DNA of 64,000 nucleotides from Amycolatopsis aidingensis (GCF_018885265.1 NZ_CP076538.1:6236001-6300000), one strand, 5' to 3'; numbered from the stretch's first letter, positions 30,692 to 39,642 are shown. Numbers and translations: made by a program. The notes: a model not told the origin generated them from the sequence alone.

Positions 30692-31654
30692 TCAGACCCG
30701 CGCCGCCGCTGCGCCGATCACCCTACCCCCGTGGCGCACCCGCGGGCGGGCTCGTTGTGCCTCGGCGAGCAGCACGGCCCGCTCGAACGAGGTCCGGCCG
30801 GAAGGTGGCTCGGGCAGCGCTTCGCCCGCAGCCGCGGGCGCGCACACCGTGTCGTGCCGCAGCGAGCGCAGCAGGGCATGGGCCAGGGTGGTCCCGACCC
30901 CGGCCAGCCCGGCGACGAAAAGGGCCTGCACCCAGGTCGCCACCAGGGAGAAGGGGAAGGGCACCTTCGCGCAGCCACCGACCAGCGCGGCGCAGCGCTC
31001 GATCAGCTCCCGGTAGCTGAGCCGGTCCGGCCCGCCGATATCGAGCAGCCGGTCGCGCCCGCCCCGCTCGAGCGCGGCCGTGGCCAGGTAGTGCACCACG
31101 TCCGCGATCGCGATGGGCTGGGTGCGGCGGGAACCGATGCCGGTCACCGGTACCGCAGGCACATGCCGGGCGATCGCGCGCAGCATCTCGTAGCTCGCCG
31201 AGCCGGCGCCGATGATGATCGAGGACTGCAGCACGGTGGCCGGCACGGCGCAGTCAAGGAAGATGTCACCCACCTCGGCCCGCGAGCGCAGGTGCGCGGA
31301 CGGCTCGCCGGGGCCATCGGGCCGGACCCCGCCGAGGTAGACGATCCGGCCGACCCCCGCGGCCAGCGCCGCGGCGGCCACGGTCCGCGCGGCGCGCCGG
31401 TCCCGCTCGGCGAAGTCCGCGTGTTCCAGCGAGTGCACCAGGTGGAACACCACGTCCACGCCCACCATCGCCGCCCGCAGCTCCGCAGGCTCGAACACGT
31501 CACCACGCAGCGGCTGGACCTCCGCCAGCCAGGGGGCGTCGCCGAGCTTGGCCGGGGTACGTGCCAGTACCCGGACCTCGTGCCCATGTTCGAGCAGTGC
31601 CGGCACCAGCTGCCTGCCCACGTATCCAGTGGCCCCCAGGATCAGACTTCGCAT
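30692..31654 (-). CDS. NAD(P)-binding atypical SDR, NmrA/SDR_a5-like
   Basis: A 320-residue atypical short-chain dehydrogenase. The cofactor motif GATGYVGRQLVPALLEHGHE is at residues 8-27, and VDVVFHLVHSLEHADFAERD follows, as in the SDR_a5 group (YbjT-like). The catalytic Tyr-Lys pair is degenerate, so it may bind NADP without turnover. ATG 31654 is chosen over 31663 because GAGGAG lies at the correct distance. It is the first gene of the leftward run SDR-LysE-B3/B4-VOC-MFS. Confidence 0.8.
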   Translation of the reverse strand: MRSLILGATGYVGRQLVPALLEHGHEVRVLARTPAKLGDAPWLAEVQPLRGDVFEPAELRAAMVGVDVVFHLVHSLEHADFAERDRRAARTVAAAALAAGVGRIVYLGGVRPDGPGEPSAHLRSRAEVGDIFLDCAVPATVLQSSIIIGAGSASYEMLRAIARHVPAVPVTGIGSRRTQPIAIADVVHYLATAALERGGRDRLLDIGGPDRLSYRELIERCAALVGGCAKVPFPFSLVATWVQALFVAGLAGVGTTLAHALLRSLRHDTVCAPAAAGEALPEPPSGRTSFERAVLLAEAQRARPRVRHGGRVIGAAAARV

Positions 31655-31773
31655 CGCGCCCATCTCCTCGTCATTGCCCGACAGGAAGAGCTTCGCAAGC
31701 CGGGGGCGTGGCGCATATCACTCGGAAGGCAGAGATCCGGCACGCGGCCTCACCCCTGCGAGGGAGCCGGGGC

Positions 31774-32319
31774 TCAGCGCTCGGTGTAGAGCATCAGCAG
31801 GATCCCCCGGTTGTGCCCCTCATGGCCCTGGTAGACGTGCGGGCCCGCGGCGTCGAACCGGATGGAGTCACCGGCGGCGAGGTCGGCAGGAGCCTCGGCC
31901 GGCCCGGTGGTGACCCGGCCGCCGGTGACCAGCAGGCACTCCTGCACCCCCGGCAGGTGCGCCGCGGACTCCTGGCGGGCCTGACCGACCTCCACCTCGT
32001 AGACCTCCACCGTGCCGTGCACCGGGATCCGGTGCAGCATCCGCGCGCCCACCGCGGCACCCCGGGCGTACGGCCGCTCGTCGGCGGCACGCACCACCTC
32101 GGCCGCGACGGCAGGGGCTTCCAGCAGGTCGCCGAGCGGAACGTGCAGCGCGGTGGCCAGCGCCCACAGCGTGCTCAGCGTGGGGTTGCCCTGGCCCTGC
32201 TCGATGCCGTGCAGGGTGGTCTTGCTGATCCCGCCCGCGGCGGCCAGCTCGGCCAGCGAGATCCCGGCCGCCGTACGCAACCGCTGCACATTTCCGCCGA
32301 CCACTTGCGCCAGATCCAT
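31774..32319 (-). CDS. XRE-cupin transcriptional regulator
   Basis: A 181-residue regulator with an XRE helix-turn-helix at residues 10-60 (VQRLRTAAGISLAELAAAGG, ISKTTLHGIEQGQGNPTLST) and a C-terminal cupin at 110-180 (ESAAHLPGVQECLLVTGGRV, DLAAGDSIRFDAAGPHVYQG). The cupin holds H and E residues typical of this ligand-sensing fold. The start is ATG 32319 or ATG 32331; neither has a ribosome site, so a leaderless transcript is likely. It is divergent from the aminotransferase gene across a 58-base gap with an inverted repeat, so it probably controls that gene in response to an amino acid or amine (inference). Confidence 0.8.
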   Translation of the reverse strand: MDLAQVVGGNVQRLRTAAGISLAELAAAGGISKTTLHGIEQGQGNPTLSTLWALATALHVPLGDLLEAPAVAAEVVRAADERPYARGAAVGARMLHRIPVHGTVEVYEVEVGQARQESAAHLPGVQECLLVTGGRVTTGPAEAPADLAAGDSIRFDAAGPHVYQGHEGHNRGILLMLYTER

Positions 32320-32331
32320 ACGTATCAGCAT

Positions 32332-32351
32332 AGTGGTCGTCGCGTACCACT
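32332..32351. promoter_or_regulatory. Inverted repeat between XRE-cupin gene and aminotransferase gene
   Basis: AGTGGT (32332-32337) and ACCACT (32346-32351) are perfect arms around CGTCGCGT. The repeat occupies most of the space between the two divergent genes and abuts the possible start at 32331, as expected of an operator for the XRE-cupin protein. Confidence 0.6.
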
Positions 32352-32377
32352 GAAGCGAACGACACGGGGTGATTCCG

Positions 32378-33538
32378 ATGACGGTGACACGGCTGCGCGA
32401 GATTCCGGGGATCGGCGTGGACGTCATCGGGGAGCAGGCCGACGCCGCGGCGGACCCGGAGCTGCTGCGGCTGGAGAACCTGGACACCGACCTCCGCCCG
32501 CCCGCCGTGGCCCTGGACACCACCAGGGCGGCAATCGAGCAGGACGCGGCCAACAGCTACCTGCCCTTCCACGGGCACCACGCGCTGCGGCGGGCCGCGG
32601 CGGCGCATGTCGGCAGGCTGGCCGGGCGCGACTACGACCAGGACACCGAGTGCGTGAGCGTGGCAGGTGGGCTGAACGGTGTGTTCAACACGCTGCTGGC
32701 CACGGTCGAGCCGGGCCAGGAGGTGGTGCTGTGCGACCCGGCCTACGCGGGCCTTGTCAACCGGGTACGGCTGGCCGGGGGTGTACCGCGGTTCGTCCCC
32801 ACCGAGGCCGGGCCCGATGGCTGGCGGGTCGATCCGGAACGGCTCGCCGGCGCGGTCGGCCCGGACACCGCCGCGGTGCTGATGATGAGCCCGGCCATGC
32901 CGACCGGCCTGGTCCTGGACGGTCGGCATTGGACGGCGCTGGCACGGGCCTGCGACCGGCACGACGCCTGGCTGATCTACGACGCCGCCATGGAACGCAT
33001 CCGCTTCGACGGGCGCGCACCGGAGCACCCCGCCACCTGCGCCGGACTGGCCGAACGCACCATCACGGTGGGCTCGGCGGCCAAGGAGCTGCGGCTGATC
33101 GGCTGGCGGGTCGGCTGGGTGGTGGCGCCCGCCCGGATCCTGGCCGACATCCGGCTCGTCGGCCTGACCAATGTGGTCTGCCAGGTCGGGCTGGCCCAGC
33201 AGGCGGTGGCGGCGGCACTGGCCGCCCCGGACGCGGAGGCCGATGTCGCCGCGGCCACCGCCGAATGGGACAGGCGCTGCGCGACCGTGCTGCGGCAGCT
33301 CGCGGACTACCCGGTGATCCGGCCGCAGGGTGGCTGGTCCCTGCTGGTGGACGCCGTCCCGCTCGGCCTCGCTCCCGCCGAGCTGTCCCGGCTGCTGTTC
33401 GAGCGCGGCCGGGTCGCCGCCACCCCGATGGACCACTGGGGCCCCAGCGGTAGCCGGTACCTGCGCCTGGTCTACGCGAACGAGCCGGTGGAACGGTTGG
33501 CCGGGCTCGGCGAGCGGTTCCGCGCCGCCCTCGGTTGA
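32378..33538 (+). CDS. PLP-dependent class I/II aminotransferase
   Basis: A 386-residue fold-type I PLP enzyme. The region AANSYLPFHGHHALRRAAAA and SVAGGLNGVFNTLLATVEPG give the cofactor-phosphate loop. DAAMERIRFD lies before the cofactor lysine Lys236 in GSAAKELRLIGWRVGW, and RYLRLVYANEPVERL contains the C-terminal substrate-binding Arg. Family members convert amino acids to 2-oxo acids; substrate unknown. The loop SPAMPTGLVLD replaces the usual NPxNPTG, which is slightly unusual. The ATG at 32378 is preferred to GTG 32369. It is divergent from the XRE-cupin regulator, with the ABM-domain gene 88 bases downstream. Confidence 0.85.
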   Translation: MTVTRLREIPGIGVDVIGEQADAAADPELLRLENLDTDLRPPAVALDTTRAAIEQDAANSYLPFHGHHALRRAAAAHVGRLAGRDYDQDTECVSVAGGLNGVFNTLLATVEPGQEVVLCDPAYAGLVNRVRLAGGVPRFVPTEAGPDGWRVDPERLAGAVGPDTAAVLMMSPAMPTGLVLDGRHWTALARACDRHDAWLIYDAAMERIRFDGRAPEHPATCAGLAERTITVGSAAKELRLIGWRVGWVVAPARILADIRLVGLTNVVCQVGLAQQAVAAALAAPDAEADVAAATAEWDRRCATVLRQLADYPVIRPQGGWSLLVDAVPLGLAPAELSRLLFERGRVAATPMDHWGPSGSRYLRLVYANEPVERLAGLGERFRAALG

Positions 33539-33626
33539 GGGGCAGGCGACCCGGTGTCCGTCCCGGCGCCCGCCGTTCGTCGGTGTAGCGAAACCAGGCT
33601 GGCCGACCGAAGGGAAGGATGCGCAG

Positions 33627-33944
33627 ATGACGGTGATCGTCGCGGGCAAGGTGTACGTGGACCCCGGGGAGCGGGACCGGTTCGTGGCGGGGCACCGGGA
33701 GCTGGTGCTGCGCTGCCGCGAGCGGCCCGGCTGTCTCGATCTCGCGATCTCGCCCGACCCGGTCGAGCCGGGGCGGGTGAACCTGTTCGAGTACTGGGAG
33801 TCGGAGGAGGCGCTGGCGGCCTGGCGCGCCATCGCCCCGGCGCCAGCCGTGGACGTGGAGATCACCGACGACCAGGTGCTCAAGCACGAGGTCGCGAGCT
33901 CGGGCCCGCCCTTCGGCGAGCCTCCGCACAGCGACCACCATTGA
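33627..33944 (+). CDS. Antibiotic-biosynthesis-monooxygenase (ABM) domain protein
   Basis: A 105-residue dimeric alpha/beta-barrel protein: VIVAGKVYVDPGERDRFVAG, RERPGCLDLAISPDPVEPGR, NLFEYWESEEALAAWRAIAP. The pattern E-x-W-x-S-x-E-A-L-x-x-(W/H) is the ABM signature. Members include quinol monooxygenases, haem-degrading enzymes and proteins of unknown function. AAGGGAAGGA precedes the ATG at 33627. It may be co-transcribed with the aminotransferase gene. Confidence 0.8.
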   Translation: MTVIVAGKVYVDPGERDRFVAGHRELVLRCRERPGCLDLAISPDPVEPGRVNLFEYWESEEALAAWRAIAPAPAVDVEITDDQVLKHEVASSGPPFGEPPHSDHH

Positions 33945-34110
33945 CCTTCTGTTTGAGTCTGTCGCCCTTCCGTATGAAATGCGCAAAACTACTGCCTGGA
34001 ACGAACAGATCCAACAGAGTCGAACAGGCGTCGAAAAGCCAGCAGTCCACCTGAAATCCAACCCGAGTTACCCCATCCGGCGGAGTGCAGGCCGGTATCG
34101 GAGATTCGAA

Positions 34111-34165
34111 GATCAAACATTTCCCCAGACAACCGTTCTCGGTTTGGTTGCGATAATGTTTGATC
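34111..34165. promoter_or_regulatory. Perfect 11-bp inverted repeat in the DeoR promoter
   Basis: GATCAAACATT (34111-34121) and AATGTTTGATC (34155-34165) flank 33 bases. The right arm overlaps GATAAT (34152-34157), a good -10 hexamer. TTTGAT-containing sites are typical of actinobacterial DeoR regulators, so this is a probable autoregulatory operator. It lies 35 bases before the DeoR start. The bases 33945-34110 hold no gene I can support. Confidence 0.75.
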
Positions 34166-34199
34166 TGTCGCCCCGAGCCGGAGAGGAAGGACACCTCCC

Positions 34200-34988
34200 A
34201 TGCTGGCCAGCCAACGGCGTTCCCGAATCCTGGAGGAGGTGCAGCGCAGCGGTGCCGTGCGGGTGAGCGCACTCGTCGAGCACCTCGGCGTCTCGGATAT
34301 GACGATCCGGCGTGACCTCGAGGTGCTGGCCCAGGAAGGCCGGCTGCGGAAGGTGCACGGCGGGGCGGTGCTGCCCGGCGGGCCGAGCATCGAGGAGCCG
34401 GGCTTCGCCGCGAAGTCCGGCAGGCAGAACCCGGAGAAACAGGCCATCGCCGCCGAGGCGCTGCGGCTGGTCGAACCGGGGATGGCGGTTGGGCTCTCCG
34501 GCGGCACCACCACCTGGACCTTCGCCCGGCTGCTGCGCGATATCGGCGACATCACCGTGGTCACCAACTCGGTGCAGGTCGCGGACCTGTTCTCGGTCGA
34601 GCCCCGGCCGGACCAGACGGTCGTGCTCACCGGTGGCATCCGCACCCCGTCGGAGGCGCTGGTGGGCCCGTTCGCGGTGGCGGCGATCCGTTCGGTGAAC
34701 CTCGACCTGATGTTCATGGGCGTGCACGGGATGGACCTGCGCAGTGGGTTCACCACGCCGAACCTGGTCGAGGCCGAGACCGACCGCGCGTTCGTGGAGA
34801 CCTCCCGCCGGTTCGTGGTGCTCGCCGACCACACCAAGTTCGGGGTGCTCGGCATCTCGACCATCGCCGGTATCGACGCCGCCGACGTGCTGATCACCGA
34901 CTCCGGCCTCGCCGAGGAGTACCGGACCGCGCTGCGCGACCGGGTCGGCGAGCTGATCGTGGTGGACGCCGCCGAGTCCCCCGGCTGA
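34200..34988 (+). CDS. DeoR-family sugar regulator
   Basis: A 262-residue DeoR regulator. The helix-turn-helix at residues 5-50 reads RRSRILEEVQRSGAVRVSAL, VEHLGVSDMTIRRDLEVLAQ, with the D-x-T-I-R-R-D-L signature. The C-terminal sugar-phosphate sensor has VGLSGGTTTWTFARLL, VVTNSVQVADL, TGGIRTPSEALVGPFA and FVVLADHTKFGV. Such proteins repress sugar-uptake genes until a sugar phosphate binds. It is convergent with the ABC/GH2 operon, ending 20 bases from it, and is the likely regulator of that operon. The ATG at 34200 follows GAGAGGAAGGA. Confidence 0.85.
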   Translation: MLASQRRSRILEEVQRSGAVRVSALVEHLGVSDMTIRRDLEVLAQEGRLRKVHGGAVLPGGPSIEEPGFAAKSGRQNPEKQAIAAEALRLVEPGMAVGLSGGTTTWTFARLLRDIGDITVVTNSVQVADLFSVEPRPDQTVVLTGGIRTPSEALVGPFAVAAIRSVNLDLMFMGVHGMDLRSGFTTPNLVEAETDRAFVETSRRFVVLADHTKFGVLGISTIAGIDAADVLITDSGLAEEYRTALRDRVGELIVVDAAESPG

Positions 34989-35007
34989 GTCCCCTGGCTG
35001 ACGCCCG

Positions 35008-35997
35008 CTACCGGCCCTCCACCTTCGCCAGCCACCGCTGGGCGGTGACCACCACCAGCAGGATCGCGCCGCTGATCACCGCCTGCCAGTTGGAGTTCAG
35101 CGAGCCCACCTGGTTGATCACGTTGCGGATGACCTGCAGCAGCAGGACACCCACCAGCGAGCCGAGCACGGTGCCCGCGCCGCCGGTCAGCAGGGTGCCG
35201 CCCAGCACGACCGCGGAGATCACCTCCAGCTCCATCCCGACACCGAGCACGGTGACCCCGGAGGAGGTGTAGGAGGCCATCAGCAGGCCGCCGAACCCGG
35301 CCAGCACCCCGCAGGTCGTGTACGCGATCACCTTGGTCCGCAGCACCGGAAGGCCCATCAGGTCCGCCGCGTCCTCCTGCCCGCCGATGGCGAGCACCGT
35401 GGAACCGTAGGAGCTGCGGTGCAGCACCAGCCCGCCCAGCCCGAAGGCCGCCAGCACGATCCACACGGGGTAGCCGACGCCCAGCAGGCTGCCCTGCGCC
35501 AGCTCGCGGAACGCCGAGTCCGGCGGCACCTTGTAGGTCCGCGCGCCCTCGTCGCTGATCAGCAGCAGCAGTCCGCGGGCGAACAGCAGCCCGGCGAGGG
35601 TGACGATGAACGGGGGCAGCCCGCCGCGAGCGATCACCAGGCCCTGCACGAGCCCGATCGCGCCGCACACCACCAGCGGCACCAGCAGCGCGGCCAGGGT
35701 GCCGTAGCGCGAGCCCCATGCGGCCAGCACCCCGCCGAGCGCGAACACCGAGCCGACCGAAAGGTCGATCCCACCGGACATGATCACGAAGGTCATCCCG
35801 AGCGCGACCACAGCGAGGAAGGAGGCCTGCAGCGCGATGTTCTCCAGGTTTCCCGCGGTGCCGAAGGAATCGAAGGCGAAGGTGGCGGCGAGCACGGCGG
35901 CCACCAGGATCACCAGCGCACCCTGCCGCTGCGCCAGCCGCGCCACCCGCGCCCCGCCGCCGGAGCCGGCCGGGGCGCCGGCCACGGTTGTCGTCAT
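35008..35997 (-). CDS. Sugar ABC transporter permease, YjfF-like (second permease)
   Basis: A 329-residue inner-membrane permease of the ribose/galactofuranose class with eight to ten helices: LVILVAAVLAATFAFDSFG, FLAVVALGMTFVIMSGGIDL, SVGSVFALGGVLAAWGSRYG and the closing block MELEVISAVVLGGTLLTGGA. The SGGIDLSVGS motif is diagnostic. It overlaps the upstream permease gene (ATGA at 35994-35997), so the two are co-translated. Two distinct permease genes after one ATPase and one binding protein match the YtfQ-YtfR-YtfT-YjfF system rather than the single-permease ribose type. Confidence 0.85.
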   Translation of the reverse strand: MTTTVAGAPAGSGGGARVARLAQRQGALVILVAAVLAATFAFDSFGTAGNLENIALQASFLAVVALGMTFVIMSGGIDLSVGSVFALGGVLAAWGSRYGTLAALLVPLVVCGAIGLVQGLVIARGGLPPFIVTLAGLLFARGLLLLISDEGARTYKVPPDSAFRELAQGSLLGVGYPVWIVLAAFGLGGLVLHRSSYGSTVLAIGGQEDAADLMGLPVLRTKVIAYTTCGVLAGFGGLLMASYTSSGVTVLGVGMELEVISAVVLGGTLLTGGAGTVLGSLVGVLLLQVIRNVINQVGSLNSNWQAVISGAILLVVVTAQRWLAKVEGR

Positions 35998-36986
35998 GAT
36001 CTCGCCTTCCTGCGCCCGAGTTGCACGTAGACCGCGGCCACCACGATCACCGCCTGCGCGATCTGCGCGGTGGAGTCCGGGATGTCGTGGAAGATCAGCG
36101 TGGCGGTGATGAGCTGCATGAGCAGCGCGCCCGCGATGGTGCCCGCGATCCGCACCTGCCCACCGGAAAGCGGCGTTCCGCCCAGCACCACGGCGGTGAT
36201 CGCGGACAGCTCGACCAGCAGGCCGACCTTGGTCGGGTCGCTGGCCTGCGACCGGGCCGCCAGCAGCACCCCGGCCAGCGCGGCGAGCAGTCCACACAGG
36301 ACATAGGTGGTGAGCAGCACCCTGCGCACCGGTAGCCCGGCGAGCTCCGCAGCCCGCTTGTTACCGCCGATGGCCACCAGCTGCCTGCCGAAGGTACTGC
36401 GGCGCACCAGGAACCAGGTCGTCGCCGCGACCACGGCCGCGATCACCACCACGTACGGGACGCCGAGCAGGCTGCCCGAACCCAGCGCGACCACTCCGGG
36501 ATCGCGGATGCTCTTGATCTCCCCGCCGAACAGGTTCGCCACCCCGCGCCCGGCGACCATGATGCCGAGGGTGGCGATGATCGGCTGCACCCCGACCCGC
36601 GCCACCAGAGTGCCGGCGAGTGCACCGCTGATCCCGCCCGCGAGCACGGCGATGGTGATCGCCACCGCCGTGCCGTAGCCGATGTAGAGCGGGATCAGCG
36701 CGGCGGCAAGCGCCATCACCGCCCCCACCGACAGGTCGATGCCCTGGGTGCCGATGACCAGCGCCATCCCCAGGGCCACGATCAGCACCGGGGTCACCTG
36801 GATCAGCTGCAACCGCAGAGTGGCGTCGCTGACGAAGTTGTCCGTGATCGCGATGTTGATCACCAGGAGCAGCGCCAGCGCCACATAGACACCGTTGCGC
36901 CGGATCCAGTCCGGGTCGATCCGCACCCGTCGGGGGCGGTCCGGTTCCCGGCGCGACCGCGGCCTGCTGGCAAGGCGCTCACTCAT
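35994..36986 (-). CDS. Sugar ABC transporter permease, YtfT-like (first permease)
   Basis: A 330-residue permease, paralogous to the next gene. The visible family blocks are TPVLIVALGMALVIGTQGID, LSVGAVMALAAALIPLYIG, ARVGVQPIIATLGIMVAGRG and LSAITAVVLGGTPLSGGQVR. The motif G-T-Q-GIDLSVG differs from the S-G-GIDLSVG of its partner, and the IATLGIMVAGRGVANLF block is like YtfT. The ATG at 36986 overlaps the end of the ATPase gene by 8 bases, with GAGGAGG inside that gene as its ribosome site. It forms the membrane channel with the other permease. Confidence 0.85.
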   Translation of the reverse strand: MSERLASRPRSRREPDRPRRVRIDPDWIRRNGVYVALALLLVINIAITDNFVSDATLRLQLIQVTPVLIVALGMALVIGTQGIDLSVGAVMALAAALIPLYIGYGTAVAITIAVLAGGISGALAGTLVARVGVQPIIATLGIMVAGRGVANLFGGEIKSIRDPGVVALGSGSLLGVPYVVVIAAVVAATTWFLVRRSTFGRQLVAIGGNKRAAELAGLPVRRVLLTTYVLCGLLAALAGVLLAARSQASDPTKVGLLVELSAITAVVLGGTPLSGGQVRIAGTIAGALLMQLITATLIFHDIPDSTAQIAQAVIVVAAVYVQLGRRKARS

Positions 36987-38496
36987 CGTCGCCCTCCTCA
37001 TCGGACCCGGCCAGTGCCGCGAGCAGTGCGGCGCTGGTCATCCGGTCGCCGGCCAGCTCCCCCGTCACGGTGCCGTCGTGCAGCACCACGATCCGGTCGG
37101 CGCCCTCCACCAGCTCGTCCATCTCGCTGGAGACCAGCACCACCGCGAGCCCCTGCCCGGCCAGCTCGTCGATCAGGGCCTGCACCTCGGCTTTGGCCCC
37201 GACGTCGATCCCGCGGGTGGGCTCGTCCAGCAGGAACACGGTGGGCTCGGTGCACAGCCAGCGGGCGATCAGCACCTTCTGCTGGTTGCCGCCGGAAAGC
37301 TCGCGCACCTGCTGCGCCGGGCTTGCCACCTTGATCCGCAGGCGGCGGATGAAGGTGTCCACCAGTTCGTCGATCCGCCGCTCGGACACGATGCCCGCGC
37401 GGGCCAGCCGCGGCAGCACAGCCAGCGCGATGTTGTCGCGCACCGAAAGGGCCGGGATGATGCCCTCGGCCTTGCGGTCCTCGGACAGCAGCGCGACCCC
37501 GGCGCGCAGCGCGTGCCGCACCGAGTTGGGCCGCACCCGCCGCCCACCGACCTCGACGCTGCCCGACCGCACCGGAAGCGCCCCGTACACCGCCTTGACC
37601 GTCTCGCTGCGGCCGGACCCGAGTAACCCGCCGAGGCCGAGTACCTCCCCCGGCCGCACCGACAGCCCGACGCCGTGCAGCCGGTTACGGACCTCGATGC
37701 CCTCCGCCGTGAGCGCGGGCTCGCGGTCCTGGTGGTGGTTGCCCGCGAAGCCGGTCGCCCCGCCGCGCGCCACCTCCCCCGCGTCCCGGCCGAGCATGTG
37801 CGCGACCAGGGTGACCCGGTCCAGCTCGGCCATCGGGCCGGTGTGCACCCGGCTGCCGTCGCGCAGCACGGTGACCCGGTCGCACAGCTGCCACAGTTCG
37901 TCCAGCCGGTGCGAGACGAAGACGATCCCGACCCCGCGGCCCGCGAGCTCGCGCGCCACCCGGAACAGCGTCGTGACCTCCTTGGCCTCCAGCGACGAGG
38001 TCGGCTCGTCCATGATGACCACCCGGCTGTCCACCGACATCGCCCGCGCGAGCGCCACCATCTGCTGCACCCCGAGGCCGAGTCGGCCGAGCTCCCCGGT
38101 GACGTCGATCTCGACACCGAGCGAGCCGACCAGCTCCGCGGCCCGACGGTTCATCGCGGCGGTGTCGATGAGGCCGAACCGGTTCCGCGGCTCACGGCCG
38201 AGGAAGACGTTGCGCGCCACCGACAGCAGCGGGACCAGGTTGACCTCCTGGTAGATGGTGGAGATCCCGGCCCGCTGGGCCTCGGCAGGCCGGTGGAACT
38301 CCACCTCCTCGCCGGCGAACCGCACCACCCCGCCGTCCGGCCGGTGCACGCCGGTGAGCACCTTGATCAACGTTGACTTTCCGGCTCCGTTCTCGCCCAC
38401 CAGAGCGTGGATCTCGCCCTTGACGAGCGAGAAATCCACGCCCCGCAGCGCGTGCACGCCGCCGAACGACTTGGTTACGCCCTCGGTTTCCAGCAC
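36979..38496 (-). CDS. Sugar ABC transporter ATPase, double NBD, YtfR/RbsA-like
   Basis: A 505-residue tandem ATPase. The N-terminal domain has Walker A GENGAGKST (about residues 34-42), signature LGLGVQQMVALARAM and Walker B VVIMDEPTSSL. The C-terminal domain has a degenerate Walker A (LGGLLGSGRSETVKAVYG), signature LSGGNQQKVLIARWL and FLLDEPTRGIDVGAKAEVQ. This is the RbsA/MglA/YtfR architecture, in which mainly one site hydrolyses ATP. It starts at GTG 38496, 10 bases after the binding-protein stop, in the middle of a five-gene operon. Confidence 0.9.
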   Translation of the reverse strand: MLETEGVTKSFGGVHALRGVDFSLVKGEIHALVGENGAGKSTLIKVLTGVHRPDGGVVRFAGEEVEFHRPAEAQRAGISTIYQEVNLVPLLSVARNVFLGREPRNRFGLIDTAAMNRRAAELVGSLGVEIDVTGELGRLGLGVQQMVALARAMSVDSRVVIMDEPTSSLEAKEVTTLFRVARELAGRGVGIVFVSHRLDELWQLCDRVTVLRDGSRVHTGPMAELDRVTLVAHMLGRDAGEVARGGATGFAGNHHQDREPALTAEGIEVRNRLHGVGLSVRPGEVLGLGGLLGSGRSETVKAVYGALPVRSGSVEVGGRRVRPNSVRHALRAGVALLSEDRKAEGIIPALSVRDNIALAVLPRLARAGIVSERRIDELVDTFIRRLRIKVASPAQQVRELSGGNQQKVLIARWLCTEPTVFLLDEPTRGIDVGAKAEVQALIDELAGQGLAVVLVSSEMDELVEGADRIVVLHDGTVTGELAGDRMTSAALLAALAGSDEEGDDE

Positions 38497-38506
38497 GAGC
38501 AGCTAC

Positions 38507-39580
38507 CTAGAAGGCATTGCCGATGTTGGCCTCGGCGTTGTCCGCGTTGTACTCGTCATCCTCGATGATCACGTCTTCGGGGATCGGCTCGCCCGCATAG
38601 AACTTCTCGGCCGTCTCGAAGGCCAGCGGGCCGAACCGCGGGTTCGACTCGATGACCGCGTTGATATCTCCATCCACAATGGCCTGAACCGCGTTGCGGG
38701 TGCCGTCAATGGAAACGATCTTCACATCCTGGCCGGGGTCCAGCCCGGCGGCCTGCACCGCGGTCACCGCGCCGAGCGCCATCTCGTCGTTGTGCGCGTA
38801 GATGGCGTTGATGTCCGGATTGGACTGAATCAGCTGCTCGGCGACAGCCTGTCCCTCGTCCCGCGCGAAGTTCGCGGTCTGCTCGGCGACGATCTCCAGG
38901 CCGGAGTACTGCGCCTTGACCTGGTCCTGGAACCCGGAGTTGCGGTCCTCGGTGACGTTGTTGCCGGACGACCCGAGCAGCACGGCCACCTTCGCCGTAC
39001 CACCGGTGGCCTCGTTCAGCGCGTCCGCGGCCCGCTTGCCCTGCTCGTAGAAGTCGGAGCCGAGGAAGGCGACGTAGTCCTCGCAGTGGGTGTTGGTCAC
39101 CTTGCGGTCGATGGTGAGCACCGGGACGCCCTGTTGCTTGGCCGCGTTCAGTGCGGGGTCCAGCCCGTCCGAGTTCACCGGCGCCACGATGAGGAAGTCG
39201 ATGCCCTGGCTGAGCATGTTCTGGATATCGGCGATCTGCTTGGGCAGCTCGTTGTTCGCATTGGTGACCAGCAGGTCTCGCACCCCGGCTTCCTTCGCCG
39301 CCTGCCGGATCGACTTCGTCTCGGCGGCGCGGAAGGCCGCGGTGTCCGGTTCGGACTGGGAGAACCCGACCACGGCATCGGCGAGGTCGATCTTCTCGGC
39401 GCCGTAGTCCGCCAGCGTGCAGCCCTCGCCGGAGCTTTCCTTGACCACCTGCTGGTCACCGCCGTCGCCACCTCCGGCGGGAGCGGTGTCCTCACTGGTT
39501 CCCGGGTTGGTACAGCCGGCAAGCGCCAGGCCGAACACGGCGGCGGAGGCGAGCAGGCGCCGGGGTGTGGTACTGGTCAT
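38507..39580 (-). CDS. Sugar-binding lipoprotein, YtfQ-like
   Basis: A 357-residue lipoprotein. The signal sequence LLASAAVFGLALAGC ends with lipidated Cys23. The mature protein has the type I periplasmic-binding fold and resembles the galactofuranose-binding protein YtfQ of E. coli in several blocks: VVGFSQSEPDTAAFRAAETK, GIDFLIVAPVNSDGLDPALN, INAIYAHNDEMALGAVTAVQ, AAGLDPGQDVKIVSIDGTRN. In YtfQ the same blocks read VGFSQ, FIAPV, YAHNDDM and SIDG. It delivers sugar to the two-permease transporter downstream. The ATG at 39580 follows AGGAGTTCCG. Galactofuranose is the leading substrate guess; other pentofuranoses or hexoses are possible. Confidence 0.85.
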   Translation of the reverse strand: MTSTTPRRLLASAAVFGLALAGCTNPGTSEDTAPAGGGDGGDQQVVKESSGEGCTLADYGAEKIDLADAVVGFSQSEPDTAAFRAAETKSIRQAAKEAGVRDLLVTNANNELPKQIADIQNMLSQGIDFLIVAPVNSDGLDPALNAAKQQGVPVLTIDRKVTNTHCEDYVAFLGSDFYEQGKRAADALNEATGGTAKVAVLLGSSGNNVTEDRNSGFQDQVKAQYSGLEIVAEQTANFARDEGQAVAEQLIQSNPDINAIYAHNDEMALGAVTAVQAAGLDPGQDVKIVSIDGTRNAVQAIVDGDINAVIESNPRFGPLAFETAEKFYAGEPIPEDVIIEDDEYNADNAEANIGNAF

Positions 39581-39642
39581 CGGAACTCCTTTGTCCACGG
39601 TTGAGGGTCCGGGGGCGGGGTGGCCCCGCCCCCGGACGTGGT

